This document shows positions 33,515-45,500 of a stretch of 64,000 nt of DNA, in pieces. Numbering within the stretch: the first letter of the stretch is position 1; every line of letters begins with the position of its first letter. The translations under genes were made by a program, and so were the position numbers. Source of the stretch: Apus apus (Eukaryota > Chordata > Aves > Apodiformes > Apodidae); NCBI RefSeq assembly GCF_020740795.1, contig NC_067301.1, positions 7,392,501 through 7,456,500 of the forward strand, read 5' to 3'. The notes beneath the pieces are model-generated. The model did no database searches, had not been told where the DNA came from, and saw only the letters and a list, made by a program, of their open reading frames with translations.

Positions 33515-36500
33515 GCCAGTACAGAAAATATTGCGATTTATTCCGTCTCTCCTTCCAGAAATACACTTTTTACACCATTTCTGAGCAGCATTTAAATAAA
33601 AGGCAAAGGGAGGGGAAAATGGGGGAGGGGTGTGGGAATCACTCGGAGGTGGGGGGGGGAGCCTGACCCTCCCCGGGGGGCTGTGGGGGGGCGGGGGGAG
33701 TCTCGGCGGGTCCGTCGCGGGTTCTGAAGAGCAGTTCCCCGGCGGGCAGGACCTGCTCGGTTTGCCAGGCGGTGGCGGCGGCGGGGCCGTAGTGCTGGTA
33801 AAAGTCCGTGTCTGCCTGGAACATGACGAGGGCCTGGGCCGTGTGGATCCGGACGTGCTGGGCCAGGCTCGTGGCGTCCAAAAACTTGTCCCCGCAGGAA
33901 TCGCAGGCGTAAAGAATTTGGGTGTTGGGGTCTGGGAAAGAAGAGAGAGGTTGGGGGTGGTGGTGGGGGAATAAGGGTGAGGGGGTGGGGAGAGGGGGTG
34001 GGGATTGGGAGGTGGGAGATGGGTGGTGGGACAGGAGATGGGTAGAGGGCAGTAGACAAGTTGGGGGGGCAGGAGATGAGGGGGGTGGGGAGGTGGGAGA
34101 TATGGGGGTGGAGGGACAGGAGATGGGGGGTGGTAGGAGATGGGTGGTCTGTGTCCCGCCCCTCCCCCATCCCCTCCTCACCTGCTTCCTGCACTTGTTT
34201 CACCGCTTTGGTGATCTCGGCTTTGAGCGCTTCAGTCTCGTCGGCCGTGACTGCAGCAGCCACTGGGAGCACTGGGGGGAGGGGGAGAGGAGGGGGGAGG
34301 TGAGATGATGAAGGTGGGGTGGAGATGATGAAGGGGGGGGGGGTGGAGATGATGAAGGGGGGGGTGGAGATGATGAAGGGGGGGGGGGTGGAGATGATGA
34401 AGGGGGGGGGGGGTGGAGATGATGAAGGGGGGGGGTAGAGATGATGCCCATTTTGGGACAGCTCTTGGATCCCCAAGCCCCACCCTATGAATAAACCATC
34501 CTTTCAGGATGGCTCTGGGACCCCCAAGCTGCACCCCATGGATAAACCCCCACTTGGGACAACCCCAAGCCCCATGGATAAACCCCCCCACTTGGGACAA
34601 CCCCAAGCCCCACCCCCTGGCTAAGCTCCCCTCTTGAGAAGGCCCTGGTTGCCCCCAGCTCACCCGTGAGCTGCGTGACAGCAGTGGCAGCCAGTGCCTC
34701 GGTGGCCAGTGTCACCATCTCATCAGAAGCCACCGTGACAATGTTGACCTCATCTCCTTCCTCAGGCTCCAGGATTTTGATCCCAGCCTTTCCCTGATGG
34801 ACCGTCTTGACGTGGGAACGCAGGTTGTCCACCCGGTTGAAGCCCCGGCCACATTTGTCACACAGGAAGGGCTTCTCCCCTGGGGAGGAGTCAAGGAATT
34901 TGGGGGGTGGGTGAAGATTTTGGGGGGGGTTAACTGAAGATGTTTTGGGGTTTCTGATTTTTGGGGATAAAGATTTGTTGGGGTTGAAGACTCTTTTGGG
35001 TGAGTTTAAGACTTTTCAGGGTTAGTTAAAGATTTTTTGGGATTAAAGACTTTCTAGGGTTAAAGACTTTTTGGGGCTAGTTAAAATTGGGGTTAAGGAT
35101 TTTTTGGGGTTAAAATTTTTTTTGAGGGCTAAAGATTTTTTGGGGTTAAAGATTTTTTGGGGGGTTGATTAAAGACTTTTTGGGGTTGATTAAAGATTTT
35201 TTGGATAGTTAGTCAAAGACATTTTGGGGTTAAAGATTTTTGGGGGGGGGTTAAAGGTTTTTTTGGGGGTTAGTTAGAGACTTTCTGCGGTTAAAGACTT
35301 TTTGGGGGTTAAAGACTTTTTGGGGGTTAAAGACTTTTTGGGGATTTAAAGATTGTTTGGAGGGTTAAAGTTTTTTTGGGGTTAATTAAAGACTTTTTGG
35401 GGTTAATTAAAGACTTTTTGGGGGGTTAAATATTTTTTTGGGTTAGTTAAGACTTCTCAGGGCTAGTTAAAGAGTTTTTGGGACTAGCTAAAGACTTTTT
35501 GGGGCTAGTTAATACTTTTTGGGGTGAAAGACCTGGGGCAGGGAGGGGGGGCGGTGTTTGAGGGCACCCACCCGTGTGGATGATGATGTGTTTGGAGAGG
35601 TCACCCACGTTGACAAAGGCCTTGTTGCAAACGGTGCATTTGTGGGGTCGGATGTTGTCGTGGTGGCGGATGTGGTTGGCCAGTTGGCTTGACTGGACAA
35701 ACCTGGGAAGGAAAACACAGATACTTCTGGCACCTTCACCCGCCCTCCACAGCCAGGAGCCGTTCCGGCCCCCAGCCATGGAGGGTGGGTGGAGATGCCC
35801 CCTAAAAATCCCAAGAGTGAAGCCCCCCAACCTCTTCCCACAGCGCTCGCAGACGTAGGGTTTCTCCCCCGTGTGCTGGCGCACATGGGCGATGAGGGAG
35901 CTGGCCTGGGTGAAGGCTTTCCCACAGATCAAGCACTGGCACGGCTTCTCTCCTGAAGTGGGGCAAAGGGAAAGGGGTCAAAAATATTGGGGTGTCCCCC
36001 TCAAAAGCTCCCTCTCCCCCCGGGGATGCTGGGAGTACCGGTGTGGATGCGGACGTGCCGCTGCAACGCGCCGGGGTCGGCGAACTGGCGCTGGCAGTGG
36101 ACGCAGACGTAGGGCTTCTCCCCGCTGTGGATCCGGAGGTGGCGCTTCAGGTTTCCTGGGAGAAGAGGGAGGAGAAGCCCAAGGAGGGCACAAGGATGTC
36201 AGCACCCTGTCTCTAGCCTTCCCAGGGAAAGCTCAAGCATCCAAGAGGGAAGGGATCCATCCAGAGGGATGGAGAGGCAGGCTAGGGACAACCTCATGAG
36301 GTTCAGCGAGGTCCTGCACCTGGGTCAGTGCAACCCCAGGCACAGATCCAGGCTGGGGGGAGAACGGCTGGAGAGCAGCCCTGAGCAGAGGGACTTGGGG
36401 GTGCTAGTTGACGAGAAGCTGGACATGAGCCACCAGTGTGTGCTGGAGCCCAGAGAGCAACTGCATCCTGGGCTGCATCCAAAGAAGTGTGGCCAGCAGG

Positions 36501-39500
36501 GCCAGGGAGGTGATTCTGCCCCTCTGCTCTGACCACACCTGGAACACTGCGTACAGTTCTGGTGCCCTCAGCACAAGAAAGATATGGAGCTGTTGGAGAT
36601 TGCCCAGAGAAGGGCCACCAAGATGATCCAAGGGCTGGAGGAGCTCTGCTATGAAGGCTGGGAGAGTTGGGGTGTTCAGCCTGGAGAAGAGAAGGCTCCA
36701 GGGAGACCTTAGAGCAGCTTCCAGTGCCTGAAGGGGCTCCAGGAAAGCTGGGGAGGGACTTTCCATCAGAGAAGACAGTGATAGGACAAGGGGTGATGGT
36801 TTTCAACTGAGGGAGGGGAGATTGAGGTTAGATATGAGGAAGAAATTCTTCACTGTCAGGGTGGTGAGGAACTGGAACGGGTTGCCCAGGGAGGTTGCTG
36901 ATGCCTCATCCCTGGAGGTTTTTAAGGCCAGGTTGGATGGGGTTTTGTGCAGCCTGGTCTGGTGGTGGGGGTCCCTGCTCATGGCAATTGGGGTTGGAAC
37001 TTGATGATCTTTAAGGTCCCTTCCAACCGTAATGATTCTATGATTCTGTATTTATGGAGCAGGGATGGTGCCCAAGTGCTGGTCCCTGGAGGGGAGGACA
37101 GGGCAGTAACATGGGGAGGACAGATGGAACAAGCATTGGAATGTTTTAGGGGATGGACAGTCCCCATCGAGCTCTTCCAGACCCTTTGGCTCTGCAGCAG
37201 TTTGGGGAGGAGAGAGGGAATGTCTCCGTGGCTAAAAGCTGGATCAAGGACCCCTCCAGGAGCATTCCCAAGGGGTGATCCCATGGGAAACACACTCTGG
37301 TCCCACAGAGGGGGGAGATCCATGCACCACAACCACAGCACCACAGGGAGAGGTTTAAACCCTCCTGTGCCCAGGATGAAACCACAGAATCCCAGAGTGG
37401 TGGGGCTGGAAGGAACCTCTGGAGATCATCTAGTTCAACCCCCCTGCTAGAGCAGGATCCCCTAGAGCAGATCCCACAGGAACACATCCAGGTGGGTTTG
37501 GAATGTTTCCAGAGAAGGAGACTCCACAACCTCCCTGGGCAGCCTGTCCCAGGGCTCTGGTACCCTCAGCATTTCCTTATGTTCAGGTTGAATTTCCTGT
37601 GCACCAGTTTGTGACTATCTTTCCATCATCCTTCCTCCAGCTCCCATTCCTGCGTGGAGCTGTCCCTGTCCCCTCCCCTGAGCCAACCAAACCTCCACCA
37701 TTGCCACCTCCAACCCCTGGGGCTACCTGAAGTGGTGAACTGTTTGCCACACTCCCGGCACTTCAGTGGCCCATCAGCGATGTGAATCTTCAAGTGAGCC
37801 TTCAAGTTCCCCACCTGGAGACAGACAGAGGGATGCAGATAAACCACCCCCCACCCCAACTCCACCATCCACCTCTGGAATGATCCAATCCCCATTCTTT
37901 CCCTTTCCACCCAACTCACCTGGTTGAACTTCTTGTCACAGTGGGGACACTTGTGCTCCTTGTCGGTGTCGTGTGTCTCCAGGTGCCTCATTTTGGAGGT
38001 GGGGTCAGAGAAGGAGCGCCCACAGTAGTCACACTGGTAGGGCTTCTCACCACTGTGGACCAGTTGGTGCCTTTTGAGGTTGCCCGAGGTGGTGAAGAGC
38101 TTCCCACAGTCATCACAGCGGTACTTGGCCTCCCCCGTGTGCCTCTTCTTGTGGAGGTTCAGCAGGCTGATCAGGCGGTAGCTCTTCCCACACTCCTCGC
38201 AGCCGTAGGGCTTCAGGGGGCTGGAGGAGGAGAGGGAGAAGATCTATGGAATGTTTAGACTGGATGTTGGGAAGATAAACAAAAAAACCCCACAAACTGG
38301 AAGGGGCTGCCCAGGGAGGTGGTGGAGTCACCACCCCTGGTGTTCCAAAAATGTGTAGATGTGGCACTTCTGGACAGGTCCGTGTGGGCCTGGTGGGTGG
38401 TGCTGGGTGGTTGGTTTGGTTTTGTTGTTTGGGTCTTTTTCTCTCTTCCTCCTGGATTAACAGTTGGACTCTGACCTAAGAGGTCTTTCCCAACAATGAC
38501 GACTCTGTGGTTCACAGAATCATGGAATGGTTTGGGTTGGAAGGGAACTTAAAAGATCATCCAGTTCCAACCCCCTGCATGGGCAGGGACACCTCCCACC
38601 AGCCCAGGCTGCTCAGTGACCATCACACCGGGGGGGGACAGAACCACCATGCTGAGTTCTCCCCACCCAAGCTGCACCCATCACACAGGATGGCTCCAAG
38701 CAACACGGAAGGGAAGGATGGGGACAGAAAGATGGATCTCATCCTGGCCCACCCCCCCACACTGATGGACTTCACAAGGACTTGATCTTCTGCACCAAAA
38801 GCCACAGGGTTATTTTGGTGCCACCAGAGTCCTTCCACAGCTGGCAAATGAGAGTCTCCAACCTGGCATGCCAAACCCTCTGGATTGATCCAAGTGGGAG
38901 AGCCACCATTCCAGCCTCTTGGCTCAAACCTTTCCATTGTCACAAGCCCTTCTCCAGCCAGCCTGGTGGCACTTCCAGGTCACTGGTGCTGCTGTACCTG
39001 TGGGTCTTCTCATGGGCTTTGCAGGCAGCTGGGTCAGAGAAAGCTTTGCTGCACTCCCTGCAGGAGAAGGGCTTCTCTCCCGTGTGGATACGGATGTGCC
39101 GCTTGAAATTCCCGGTGTGGGTGAACTCCTTCCCACAGTCCTAGGGATGGAGAGAGGCAGGTGACACCCGGTGACACCTGGTGTCCCCAGGGGACAGCAG
39201 GCCCAGCCCCAGTTGGCCTCACCTCACACTTGTGTGTGACGGAGCCGTAGGCTTTGGACTCGGTCCTGTCGCTGTAAATTCCCGAGGGCAGCAGCCGAGG
39301 TTCTCCCAAGTTTTCCTGCCCGGAGTCGGCGTTTCCCGCTTCGTTCTCTTCAGTGTTTTCTCCATTTTCCAACCTAGGCTGCTCCTCCTCGGGGGTTTTG
39401 GCCTCTGTGTCCCCCCCTGCTGTCACCTCTGCCTCTTCCTCCTTCACTTCTGGCTCCGTCTCTGCAGGCAGTTGGAAAACAGGGATGCTGGAGATCGGGA

Positions 39501-42500
39501 GCAGCTTTGGAGACACAAAACTCACTTGTATTCCCTAACTCTAAGTCTGGGTTTAAGGCAACAGGGATTCATAGAATGGTTTGGGTTGGGTTGGAAGAGA
39601 CCTTAAAGATCATCTAGTCCCAACCCCCTGCATGGGCAGGGACACCTCCCACCAGCCCAGGCTGCTCCAAGCCCCATCCAACCTGCCCTTCAACACTGCC
39701 AGGGATGGGGCAGCCACAGCTTCCCTGGGCAACCTGGGCCAGGCTCTCACCACCCTCACAGCAAAGAATTTCCTCCTCATGTCCAACCTCAGTCTCCCCT
39801 CTTCCAGTTTTAACCCATCCCCCCTTGTCCTCTCCCTACAAGCCCTTGTCCCAAGTCCCTCCCCAGCTTTCGTGTAGATTAGATGACCCTGAAATCCTGG
39901 TGCCAAAATCTCTGCCCAGAATCAGTCTGGATTTGCAGGTTATCAGCCCTAAAATCCCACACCCTGCGTGGCCAGAGGAGAATTCCCCAACCTCTCCCAG
40001 CTCTGCCCGATGGAAAACCGCTCCCGTGGGCTCCACAACTGGCAGGAGAAGGTGTTTGCATGGATGAAACTCCCAGTAATGCACGGAAAAGAAGGGTCCA
40101 ACCCTGCCCAGCTGGAGGGCAGGGGAAGGCAGCAGAGCCCCCCATCCCCACCCTTGCCCACAAACCTCCTGTCTTGGTGCCCTCAGAGATGTTTCCCGTC
40201 TCGGCGGGGCAGCCGCTGCCCACCGCGCTCTCTGCTGGCTGTGGGTGGCTGGGAAATTTGGAGTTGGAGGCCTCTTGGATGGCAGGATCTGCCCCTACAA
40301 CCAACAGAGTGTCTTGGGCACGAGTGAGGAGGCAGCAGGCTCCACGTGGAGGAGCCCAGCAGCAGGGCAGGGCGTGTTTTGGGGGGGTGACAGCGGGGTT
40401 TTGGGTGTCATCAGCTGGCGGTTCACCTTCTTGGCTGCTCGGCTGCTCTGCCTGCTCCTTGGGCTGTGCTGCTGAGGCTGCTGGAGGCTCTTCCTTCCAC
40501 TGTGGGTTGGGAGGAACTGGTTTGGTTTTGTCAACGTCCCCCTGTGGATCTACAGTCCAGCTCTTGTCCTCCATCGTCGCCTTGTTGGCCCCTGCGAGGA
40601 TTCCCAAATCCCATCAGGATTCATAGAATCACAGACTGGTTTGGGTTGGAAGGGACCTTCAAGACCATCCAGTCCCAACCCCCCTGCATGGGCAGGGACA
40701 CCTCCCACCAGCCCAGGCTGCTCCAAGCCCCATCCAACCTGCCCTTCAACACTGCCAGGGATGGGGCAGCCACAGCTTCCCTGGGCAATCTGGGCCAGGG
40801 TCTCACCACCCTCACAGGGAAGAATTCCCTCCTCATGTCCAACCTAAATCTCCCTCTTCCAGTTTTAATCCATTCCCCCTCATCCCATCCCTCCCTGCCC
40901 TTGTCCCAAGTCCCTCCCCAGCTTTCCTGGAGCCCCTTCAGGCACTGGAAGCTGCTCTAAGGTCTCCCTGGAGCTTCTCCAGGCTGAACACCCCAACTCT
41001 CTCAGCCTGTCCCCAGAGCAGAGCTGCTCCAGCCCTCAGCAGCATCAGTTCTGGTGCCTCACAAGGGGAGCAAACCCCTTCCAGATGTGCACCAGGTGGG
41101 TTTGGATGTGGCTGAGTCATGGGGCAACCTGGAGCTCCCCTGGACAAGGGATGTAAGGGGGCACATACCTATGGTAGCCGGGGGTCTCTGGCTCCCGCCA
41201 GGGCCTTGCGGCGGCGCCGAGAGGGACTTGAGAGCGTTGCAAGCACTGACAACCTCCTGCATCTGCAGGAACCCGGCCACGGCCAGCACATCCTCCACGT
41301 TGTCAGGGTTCAGGCTCAGCTTGGCTGTGTACATGAACTCCAGAACCTGGCCCAGGCCTGCAAGGGAAGGTCACATGAGCAGGAATGAGCTCCCACCTCT
41401 GGGCTGGGCAGTTTTAAAAAAGCTCAAAAGGGCACAAAAGAACAGGCTGAGGAACCTCCCTCCAACCCAGGCACCAAACTGCTTCTTCAGAGGGGTTTCC
41501 TAGGAAGGCTCTGCAGAGGGACCTGGACAGGCTGGACCCAGGGCTTGAAGCCAATCATAATTGTATGAGGTTCAACAAGGCCCTGGGTCCTGCACTTGGG
41601 TCACACCAACCCCCGGCAACTCTGCAGGCTTAGGAAGAGTGGCTGGAAAGTGCCTGGTGGGAAAGGACCTGGGGGTGTTGGTTGAATGTCTGAACATGAG
41701 CCAGCGTGTGTCCAGGTGGCCAAGAGGCCACCAGCATCCTGGCTGGTGTCAGCACTGGGGTGGCCAGCAGGAGCAGGGCAGGGACCATCCCCTGTGCTGG
41801 GCACTGGGGAGGGGACACCTCAAATCCTGGGGGCAGGTCTGGGCCCCTCAGGACAAGAAGGACATGGAGGGGCTGGAGCGTGTCCAGGGAAGGGCAAGGG
41901 AGCTGGGGAAGGGGCTGGAGCACCAGTCTGAGCAGGAGCAGCTGAGGGAGCTGGGGGTGTCCAGCCTGGAGACAAGGAGGTAAGGGGAGACCTGCTGTCT
42001 CTGCAGCTGCCTGAGAGGAAGTTGGAGCCAGGGGGGTCGGGCTCTGCTCCCCAGGAACAAGGGATGGGACAAGAGGAAATGGCCTCAAGTTGTGCCAGGG
42101 GAGGTTGAGGTTGGGTCTTGGGAACAATTCCTTCCTGGAAAGGGTTGTCAGGCCCTGGCCCAGGCTGCCCAGGGCAGGGGGGGAGTCCCCATCCCTGGAG
42201 GGGTTTACAAGCTCTGGAGATGGTGCTGAGGGACATGGGGCAGTGGTGGCCTTGGCAGGGCTGGGGGAACAGTGACGACTTGATGACCTTCCAGGTCTTT
42301 TCCAAGCAGCCCCATCCTGTGACTCTACTATGGGACAACCCTCTGCCTACCTGCTGCGTTGCTGATGTCCAGGTGCACCACGTCCTTCTGGTCCACAAAC
42401 AGCATCCTGAAGTACTCGCTGCAGGCGGCCAGGACGGCCTTGTGGGCCTTGAAGTCTACGCCGTCCACCACGAAGGTGCAGTCACACAGCAGGCCCAGCT

Positions 42501-45500
42501 GCCTCTGCTGGTTCAGCTGCTCCAGCACCTGTTTGCTGTGCTGGGGGAAATCCATGGCTGTGGGGAGGGAACAAAAGACATCCTGGGATGGGGGGGGTGA
42601 GGGGTGACAAAAGATGTCACAGCAGGAAGGGCCATGAAGGTCTTTTCCAACCGTGATGATTCTGTGAAACAGGAAAGGTCACAAGGTCATGGATCAACCA
42701 CAACCTGGTGGCCTTGGGAGCTCCAAAATGGACATGAGGAAATAGTTCCTTCCTGTGAGGGTGGTGAGACCCTGGCCCAGGTTGCCCAGAGAAGCTGTGG
42801 CTGCCCCATCCCTGGCAGTGTTGAAGGGCAGGTTGGATGGGGCTTGGAGCAGCCTGGTCTGGTGGGAGGTGTCCCTGCCCATGCAGGGGGTTGGAGCTAG
42901 ATGGTCTTTAAGGTCCCTTCCAACCCAAACCATTCCATGATTCTATGATTCTATGAAAATGTGGCCCAAATTTCAGCTCCTCACAACCACCCACCCTCCC
43001 ACCCCCCACGAGATACAACCCCAACAACCTCTCCTGCAGGCCCTGCAACACCAACGAGAGGCTGCAGAGAGAGTTGAGGAACACAGGACATTTCTTTGGC
43101 CATCTTGACAGCTTTAAAAATACATTTCATTGCTATTCAAGCAGCCCAAGCCATGAGCAGGAACCCTGTTGCCTGCACAAAGGTGTCCCATGGGTGAGCA
43201 GATGGTGCCACTGGTCCTGTCAAGGGAGGTGTTCACCAAAAATCTTCCAAGCTCCTGCTCATTTTAGGTGCTCATGTCACAATATCGAGGGACTTTTGAG
43301 ATATTTTGTGGTGTTTGGGGGAAGTTCTCCATGCTGGAAGCACAACTTGGGCTGAGGAATGCTGCAGACTCCTAGAAATGCTGCCAAAAGCCATTTTTCA
43401 AGGAGGTTGGTGTCAGGAAAGGCTGTGAGGGACCATGAGCTCGACCTGAAGTTCACTCTACTTCTTCTCCCAAAAATGACTCCTCCATGGGCTGAAGGAT
43501 CATTTCATCCATGAGGAAGGGAGGGGGAGAAAGCAAACAGGGACTATCCACAGTTTTCTGTTCAACCTGCCAGGCCAGGAAGCCCCTAAAGAAGAAGACA
43601 ACTTCCAGATTGCTGGAAGAAGCAAAGTGATGGCCAGGAGGACTCTTGGTTTTGCTGCTCAGCTGAGTCTCTCTGCAGGTTTCCAACCTCTAGTAGTTAT
43701 TTTTCCACTTTATCAGCTCTTAAAACCAACACAGGGAGGCTCAGAGTGGGGAAAAGTGACAGGTTTGGATCCACAAAACCAGGCTGGTGGGAACATGTCC
43801 CTTGGGATCCATCCCTCAGGATCTATCCCTCGGGATCCATCCCAGCAGGCAGAGGGAGCCTCCTCCTGTCTGCAGAAGGTGCTAACAATGTGCTCTGGGA
43901 AAGCTCCTCCACCCAAGGATCAGTTCAGCTTCCCAAAACATTCTGGTGGGAATGAGGAGCCCAGACACCTCCAACAGTGTCAGCTCATGCACGGAGAGAG
44001 GAAGTTTCACTCCCAAAAGACACCATTTCCCTTCACACTGACCTCACAACCACAGCTTTCCCCAGCTCTCCAAAACACAGGGTGATTTAACCAAACACCC
44101 ACAATCTATCCCCAACCACACACCCTTGGGGAGCTGGAAAAACCCAGATTTGTATCAAAACTTCCTTAAACCCCCACAGACGTGCGACCCTGTAAGGTTT
44201 GTAAAGGAAATCCTGGGAAAAAAAGAAGGGGGGAGGATTTTCCCAGCAGGACCTGAGACATCCCGACGTTTTTGTGCACTAAAAGGTGATTTGGGGCAAT
44301 TTGGGGGAGGCATTTTGCATCTGAATGGTGTTTTTTATCATTCCCCTGACTGGACTCTGTCTCAGCTTTACACCCAAGCTTTGCCAAGGAAGCAAAACTC
44401 CAAGGAAAAATTCAACTCCTCCTGAAAAGCTTCACCTTTTCTGCTGCTCCCTCCACCATGTTACGGCTTCCTCGGAGCGGGGCCGAGGTTGGGATGAGCC
44501 ACCTGTTGCCCTGATGGCCCCCGTGTCCCCCAGGCAGCTGAGACCACCTCCATATGCTAAAATCCCTGACTCCAAGCCTTCAAAATCCCAAATATCTGTA
44601 TCAAAACCCACCATGGTGCATCCAAACAAGACCCTGGCTCCCTGCCACTGCCCAGGCCAGTTTGCAGCTCCGTGCTGAGATCTGTCTCCATCCCTGAGCA
44701 AATGGGATGCACCAAGGTGGGGATGGATCCAGGGATGGAGCCAGGGATGGAGCCAGGAGGGGCAAATGCCAAACCAGGAGTTGCTGGTCCACCAACTGCC
44801 CAATGAATGAGCTCGTTAGAGTAAACCCAGCACTGTTGGCTGCTTAAGGCAGTGGTGCTGCCGGAGGACATGTCAGAGCTCCTGGCCTGAAAGGAGGACA
44901 GCCCTGAGGAGAAGGACTTGGGGGTGTTGGTGGATGAGAAGCTCAACAGGAGCCAGCAAAGTGCACTGGAGCCCAGAACCCACCCGTGTCCTGGGCTGTG
45001 TCACCAGCAAGGCCAGGGAGGGGATTGTCCCCTCTGCTCTGGTGAGACCCCCCTGCAGGGCTGGGGCCAGTTCTGGAGCCCTGAGCACAAGAAGGACATG
45101 GAGCTCCTGGAGAGAGTCCAGAGGAGGCCACAGAGATGATCCCAGGGCTGGAGCAGCTCTGCTCTGGAGACAGGCTGGGAGAGTTGGGGTGTTCAGCCTG
45201 GAGAGGAGAAGGTTCCAGGGAGACCTTAGAGCACCTTCCAGTGCCTGAAGGGGCTCCAGGAAAGCTGGGGAGGGACTTGGGACAAGGGCAGGGAGGGATG
45301 GGATGAGGGGGATGGATGAAAACAGGAAGAGGGGAGATTGAGGTTGGACATGAGGAGAAAATTCTTCCCTGTGAGGGTGGTGAGACCCTGGAACAGGTTG
45401 CCCAGGGAAGCTGTGGCTGCCCCATCCCTGGCAGTGTTGAAGGGCAGGTTGGATGGGGCTTGGAGCAGCCTGGGCTGGTGGGAGGTGTCCCTGCCCATGC

